The notes below the pieces were generated by a model, which worked only from the letters and a program-made list of their open reading frames with translations, was not told the DNA's origin and searched no databases. A program made the translations under genes and the position numbers. Positions 60,367 to 64,000 of a stretch of 64,000 nt of DNA are shown here, piece after piece. How positions within the stretch are numbered: the stretch's first letter is position 1; each line of letters opens with the position of its first letter. Source of the stretch: Mesorhizobium sp. M4B.F.Ca.ET.203.01.1.1. Its GTDB lineage: Bacteria > Pseudomonadota > Alphaproteobacteria > Rhizobiales > Rhizobiaceae. Location: the NCBI RefSeq assembly GCF_004791025.1, contig NZ_SRUO01000016.1, positions 62,001-126,000 of the forward strand, written 5' to 3'.

Positions 60367-62499
60367 GTGAATCAGCAGCCCAATATCCTGTCGCCCAAGG
60401 AGGCTTTCAAGGCCTGCTTCTCGGCGATTGCGGCGTATCTCGGCAGGCCGAGCGCGGAAACCGTGCTGTTTGCCGGGGTTCCGATCGCGGAGTCGCGCAT
60501 CGAGGTCGGCGATATCAGGCACCTTGCCGAACGCATCGGCCTGGAGGTCAGCGAGTTCAACCATCGCGACTTCATGCGTGGACGCATCGACCTGCCGGCT
60601 ATCGTGTTTCGCGTCAGCCAGTTGCCGGTCGCGCTGCTGGCGGAAATCGACAGCGGCGACTATCTCACCGCGCCGCAGGAAAACGGACGCACCACGATCA
60701 GCAAGTCCGAGCTGGCCGAAAGCTACATCAGCGGCGGCGCGTCGTTCTCGATCACCTATGCCAACACCACCGAGGCGATGAAGGTCGGCTCGGCGGCGAA
60801 GATCGAAAGGCGGCACTGGCTTACCGGAACCATGGGCGCGTTCTGGCGCACCTATTCGAAAGTCGTGCTGTCGGCGATCTTCATCAACGTGCTGGCCATC
60901 GCCTCGCCGATCTTCACCATGAACGTCTACGACAGGATCCTGCCGAACAAGGCGGTCGCGACGCTCTGGGTGCTGGCGCTCGGCATCGCCGCCGTCATCC
61001 TGTTCGACCTGCTTTTGAAGACGGCGCGCGCCTCGCTGATCGACTATGCCGGGCGCAAGGCGGACCTGAGGATATCCTATCTTTTGTTCGAGAAGGTGCT
61101 GAACTCCTCGCTGTCGGCACGTCCCGGTTCAACCGGCGAATACGCAAACCGCGTCACCCAGTATGAATTCGTGCGCGAGTTCTTCACCTCCAACACCATC
61201 AGCGTCTTCATCGACACCGTCTTCGTCTTCGTCTTCCTGCTGGTCATCTACGCCATCGGCGGCTGGCTGGTGATCATCCCGGCGCTGGCCTTCGTGATCT
61301 CCGTCATCGTCGGCCTGGTGACGCAGCGCCGGATCGGCAAGCGCGTCGCCGCCTCGATGAACGAGGCCGCGCAGCGCCAGGCGCTGCTGGTCGAGTCCAT
61401 TTCGACGCTGGAGACGATCAAGTCGCTGCGCGCCGAGGCCTATCTGCTGCGCAAATGGGGCGAGCATTCGAAGAACGCCGCCAACACCTCGGAGAAGATC
61501 AAGCAGCTTTCGGCCGCCGCCGGCAACATCACCGGCTCCATCCAGCAGCTGGTGACCGTCGCCCTGGTCGTGGCCGGCGCCTATGCCTTCTCCGAGGGCT
61601 ATGTCTCGACGGGCGCGATCATCGGCACGGTCATGCTGGCGAGCCGGGCGGTGGCGCCGCTCGGCCAGATCGCCATCACGCTCTCCCGATTCCGCCAGGC
61701 CATGCTGTCGCTCCGGATCATCAACTCGATCATGGCGCAGCCGGAGGACCGGCCGGATACGGTGGGCTTCGTCAACCGCCCGATCCGCAGCGGCGCGATG
61801 ATGTTCAAGAATGTCGGCTTCGTCTATCCCGGCTCCGATACCGAGGTTCTGAGCGGGCTGAACATCTCGATCAAGCCGGGCGAGCGGGTCGGCATCATCG
61901 GCCGCATCGGTTCGGGCAAGACGACGATGGGACGCCTGATCGGCCGGCTTTTCCTGCCGACCTCGGGAGAGCTGCTCGTCGACGGCATCGACATTCGCCA
62001 ATACCACCCCTCGGAGGTGCGCGCCGCGGTCGGGATCGTCGCCCAGGCCGGCGACCTGTTTTCGGGCACCATCAAGGAAAACCTTCTGATGGCGGCGCCG
62101 GAGGCGAGCGACGAGGAGATCATCGAGGCCGCCAAGGCCGCCGGCGTCGACGAATTCGTTTCCCGTCATCCGCGTGGCTACGACATGAATGTCGGCGAGC
62201 GCGGCACCAATCTGTCGGGCGGCCAGAGGCAAGCGGTGGCGATCGCGCGCCTGCTGCTGACCAAGCCGAAGATCGTCTTTCTCGACGAACCGTCGGGGTC
62301 GATGGACCTTGCCTCGGAACGGCAGCTGATCAAGCAGCTCAAAGTGGCTTTCGAGCGGAATACGACACTGATCGTGTCGACCCACCGCTTCAGCATGCTG
62401 GAGCTCGCCGACCGCCTCATTGTCATCGACCAGGGCAAGATCGTCGCCGACGGGTCGAAGGAACAAGTCATCCAGGCGCTGCAGAAGTCGAGCGCCTGA
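60367..62499 (+). CDS. type I secretion ABC transporter (permease-ATPase)
   Basis: 710 aa, GTG start. The N-terminal 130 residues form a C39-like domain without the protease Cys, as in LapB/LssB-type exporters. The membrane domain (about 160-430) includes ASPIFTMNVYDRILPNKAVA. The nucleotide-binding domain has Walker A GRIGSGKTTMGRLIG, signature NLSGGQRQAVAIARL, Walker B IVFLDEPSGSMD and the H-loop STHRFSMLELADR. Such systems export large repeat adhesins or RTX proteins; no substrate gene is in the window. Confidence 0.93.
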   Translation: MNQQPNILSPKEAFKACFSAIAAYLGRPSAETVLFAGVPIAESRIEVGDIRHLAERIGLEVSEFNHRDFMRGRIDLPAIVFRVSQLPVALLAEIDSGDYLTAPQENGRTTISKSELAESYISGGASFSITYANTTEAMKVGSAAKIERRHWLTGTMGAFWRTYSKVVLSAIFINVLAIASPIFTMNVYDRILPNKAVATLWVLALGIAAVILFDLLLKTARASLIDYAGRKADLRISYLLFEKVLNSSLSARPGSTGEYANRVTQYEFVREFFTSNTISVFIDTVFVFVFLLVIYAIGGWLVIIPALAFVISVIVGLVTQRRIGKRVAASMNEAAQRQALLVESISTLETIKSLRAEAYLLRKWGEHSKNAANTSEKIKQLSAAAGNITGSIQQLVTVALVVAGAYAFSEGYVSTGAIIGTVMLASRAVAPLGQIAITLSRFRQAMLSLRIINSIMAQPEDRPDTVGFVNRPIRSGAMMFKNVGFVYPGSDTEVLSGLNISIKPGERVGIIGRIGSGKTTMGRLIGRLFLPTSGELLVDGIDIRQYHPSEVRAAVGIVAQAGDLFSGTIKENLLMAAPEASDEEIIEAAKAAGVDEFVSRHPRGYDMNVGERGTNLSGGQRQAVAIARLLLTKPKIVFLDEPSGSMDLASERQLIKQLKVAFERNTTLIVSTHRFSMLELADRLIVIDQGKIVADGSKEQVIQALQKSSA

Positions 62500-62513
62500 T
62501 TGGGACTGGGTAG

Positions 62514-63803
62514 ATGCTTGCAAGAGAAGATCGTCCGCCGTTTTTCGCGTCGGCATCGATATACATCATAGCGGCGCTGTTCGTCGCTTTCGTCGGCTGG
62601 GCCTCGTTCGCCGAAGTCGACGAGATCGCGCGCGGCGACGGCAAGGTCATACCCGCCTCCAAGACCCAGATCATCCAGGCCAGCGAGGCCGGCGTGGTCC
62701 AGGAGATCGCCGTCAAGATTGGCCAGGTCGTCAAGAAGAACGACCTCATCATTCGCCTCGACAATACGATGAACACCTCCAGCCTTGGCGAACAGCAGGC
62801 CAAGGCGCGCGCGCTGCAGGCACGCATCGCCAGGCTCAAATACGAGCAGGGCGGCAACATTTCGGGTCCCTTCCCGTGCCCGGCCGATATCCAGTCGGTC
62901 GCCCCGGAAATCTGCGACAATGAGCAGAAGCTGCTCGTCGCCCGGCGCGGCAATTTCGACAACAAGCTGTCGGTGCTCAAGTCCCGCCTCGAACAGCGCG
63001 AGAAGGAACTGGACGAGGCGACCGCCAATTTCGACCGCCTGTCGAAAAACCTGGTCGTCAGCGACCAGGAGGCGAAGCTGGTCGAATCCATGGTCAAGAA
63101 GGGCCTGATGGCCAAGACCGAGCAGCTCCGCGTCGAGCGCGAGCAGACCGAGCTCAACGGCCAGCTCAATCTCGCCGGCGAGACCATCAAGAAGGCCAAG
63201 GCGGCGATCACCGAAGCGCAGCTGCAGGTAGACGAGCTCGGCCTGCAGCTTCAGCAGGAAGCTCTGGACGACCTCACCCAGGCACTGGCCGATCTTTCAG
63301 TCGTCGAAGAAACCATTCGCGGCGCCACCGACAAGGTGGCGCGCACCGATATCCGCTCGCCGGTGGACGGCATCGTCAACACGCTGGACCTGAACACCGT
63401 CGGCGCCTTCGTCCAGCCGGGCGCGGTGGTGGCCGGCATCGTGCCGACCTCGGAAACCCTGCTGGTCGAAGCCCGGGTCTCGCCGCGCGACGTCGCCTTC
63501 ATCCGGCCCGACCAGGAAGCGCTGATCAAGGTCACGGCCTACGACTTCTCGATCTTCGGCGGCATAGAGGGAAAGGTCTCGAACATCACCGCCGACAGCC
63601 TGGTCGATCAGAAGACCGGCGAACCCTACTACCAGGTGCGGGTCGCGACGGAGAAGTCGACGCTGCAAAGGGACGGCAAGGCCTATTCGATCATCCCCGG
63701 CATGATCTGCTCGGTCGACATCAAGACCGGGCGCAAGACGATCCTGACCTATCTCTTGAAGCCGATCAACAAGGCGCGCGAGGAGGCTATGAGTGAGCGA
63801 TAG
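62514..63803 (+). CDS. HlyD family type I secretion adaptor
   Basis: 429 aa. One N-terminal membrane helix (about 16-35, ASIYIIAALFVAFVGWASFA), then FAEVDEIARGDGKVIPASKTQ and QIIQASEAGVVQEIAVKIGQ typical of HlyD adaptors, a long coiled coil (about 95-250), and the C-terminal lipoyl/barrel region with ARTDIRSPVDGIVNTLDLNT and ALIKVTAYDFSIFGGIEGKV. It bridges the ABC exporter and TolC duct. It starts 14 nt after the ABC gene and its end overlaps the next gene by 11 nt. Confidence 0.94.
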   Translation: MLAREDRPPFFASASIYIIAALFVAFVGWASFAEVDEIARGDGKVIPASKTQIIQASEAGVVQEIAVKIGQVVKKNDLIIRLDNTMNTSSLGEQQAKARALQARIARLKYEQGGNISGPFPCPADIQSVAPEICDNEQKLLVARRGNFDNKLSVLKSRLEQREKELDEATANFDRLSKNLVVSDQEAKLVESMVKKGLMAKTEQLRVEREQTELNGQLNLAGETIKKAKAAITEAQLQVDELGLQLQQEALDDLTQALADLSVVEETIRGATDKVARTDIRSPVDGIVNTLDLNTVGAFVQPGAVVAGIVPTSETLLVEARVSPRDVAFIRPDQEALIKVTAYDFSIFGGIEGKVSNITADSLVDQKTGEPYYQVRVATEKSTLQRDGKAYSIIPGMICSVDIKTGRKTILTYLLKPINKAREEAMSER

Positions 63804-64000
63804 CATCATACCTGCCGTCCCCCACCAGGGCGAGCGGCTGCTCCTGCCGCTGACGGCCGAGGATTTCGGGCCGGAATTCCGCGTCGTGGCGCGCGGCGGC
63901 GTGCGCCGCGGCATCCGCCTCGAGCGCGCCTTCTGGGTGACGCTGAAGCAAATGGCCGAAAGCCGCAAATGCACCATCGGCATGCTGGTCGACGAGATCG
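63793..64000 (+). CDS. ribbon-helix-helix domain protein, N-terminal part (cut by window end)
   Basis: The start is GTG 63793 within the last codons of the HlyD gene, with a perfect AGGAGG 6 nt upstream. 69 codons are visible. The protein begins MSDSIIPAVPHQGERLLLPL and contains the RHH_4-type stretch GIRLERAFWVTLKQMAESRK followed by TIGMLVDEI. This family is a small DNA-binding-like fold common in Rhizobiales. Translational coupling to the exporter operon suggests it regulates it or its substrate, which is inference. Its C terminus lies outside the window. Confidence 0.75.
   Translation, partial: MSDSIIPAVPHQGERLLLPLTAEDFGPEFRVVARGGVRRGIRLERAFWVTLKQMAESRKCTIGMLVDEI

Overview
The window looks like chromosomal DNA of a rhizobial alphaproteobacterium, most likely Mesorhizobium or a close Phyllobacteriaceae relative. 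This rests on high GC, a PleC/DivJ/PdhS-type kinase with a perfect CtrA-type site upstream, a phasin gene, an EcfG-type promoter, a zwf-pgl-edd operon and Wzx/Wzy-type exopolysaccharide genes. The genus is inferred from recognised proteins, not from a search.

Layout. 1-10.0 kb: a possible acylphosphatase-like fragment, a GlxA-type regulator, and two hybrid histidine kinases in one operon; the larger (1906 aa) is built on a long array of HAMP units and has an EcfG-like promoter. 10.4-11.5 kb: tRNA-His(GTG), a strong candidate for a cuckoo-type small RNA (three hairpins, each with the loop ACCTCCTCCC), and a phasin. 11.6-15.4 kb: a PAS sensor kinase of the cell-cycle group. 15.7-23.9 kb: acetoacetyl-CoA synthetase, an AsmA-family protein, and a putrescine-type ABC importer (potFGHI). 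24.3-29.8 kb: an EamA transporter, a DUF2167 protein, and a RamB/ScfR-type regulator divergent from isocitrate lyase. 30-34.6 kb: a receiver-like protein, a HAD hydrolase, and puuA/puuB-like genes split by a four-helix-bundle gene that is bracketed by inverted, G-quadruplex-capable 8-bp repeats. 34.9-37.9 kb: SH3 protein, Mur ligase-like protein, SDR. 38.1-42.2 kb: zwf-pgl-edd (Entner-Doudoroff). 42.3-45.9 kb: VWA protein, GlxA/GbdR-like regulator, folD. 46.2-55.4 kb: polysaccharide genes (co-polymerase, flippase, four glycosyltransferase-like genes, polymerase). 55.4-58.3 kb: proC, vapBC, homoserine dehydrogenase-like SAF protein. 58.9-64.0 kb: type I secretion operon (TolC, ABC, HlyD) followed by a ribbon-helix-helix protein cut by the window edge.

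Shared themes. Carbon storage and acetyl units: phasin, acetoacetyl-CoA synthetase and isocitrate lyase all belong to PHB or acetyl-CoA turnover, and the candidate sRNA sits directly downstream of the phasin. Putrescine: importer and gamma-glutamylation enzymes lie about 8 kb apart. Envelope: polysaccharide and type I secretion genes fill the right third. The two most unusual items are the triple CCUCCUCCC-loop RNA next to the phasin and the repeat-bracketed four-helix-bundle cassette inside the puu operon.
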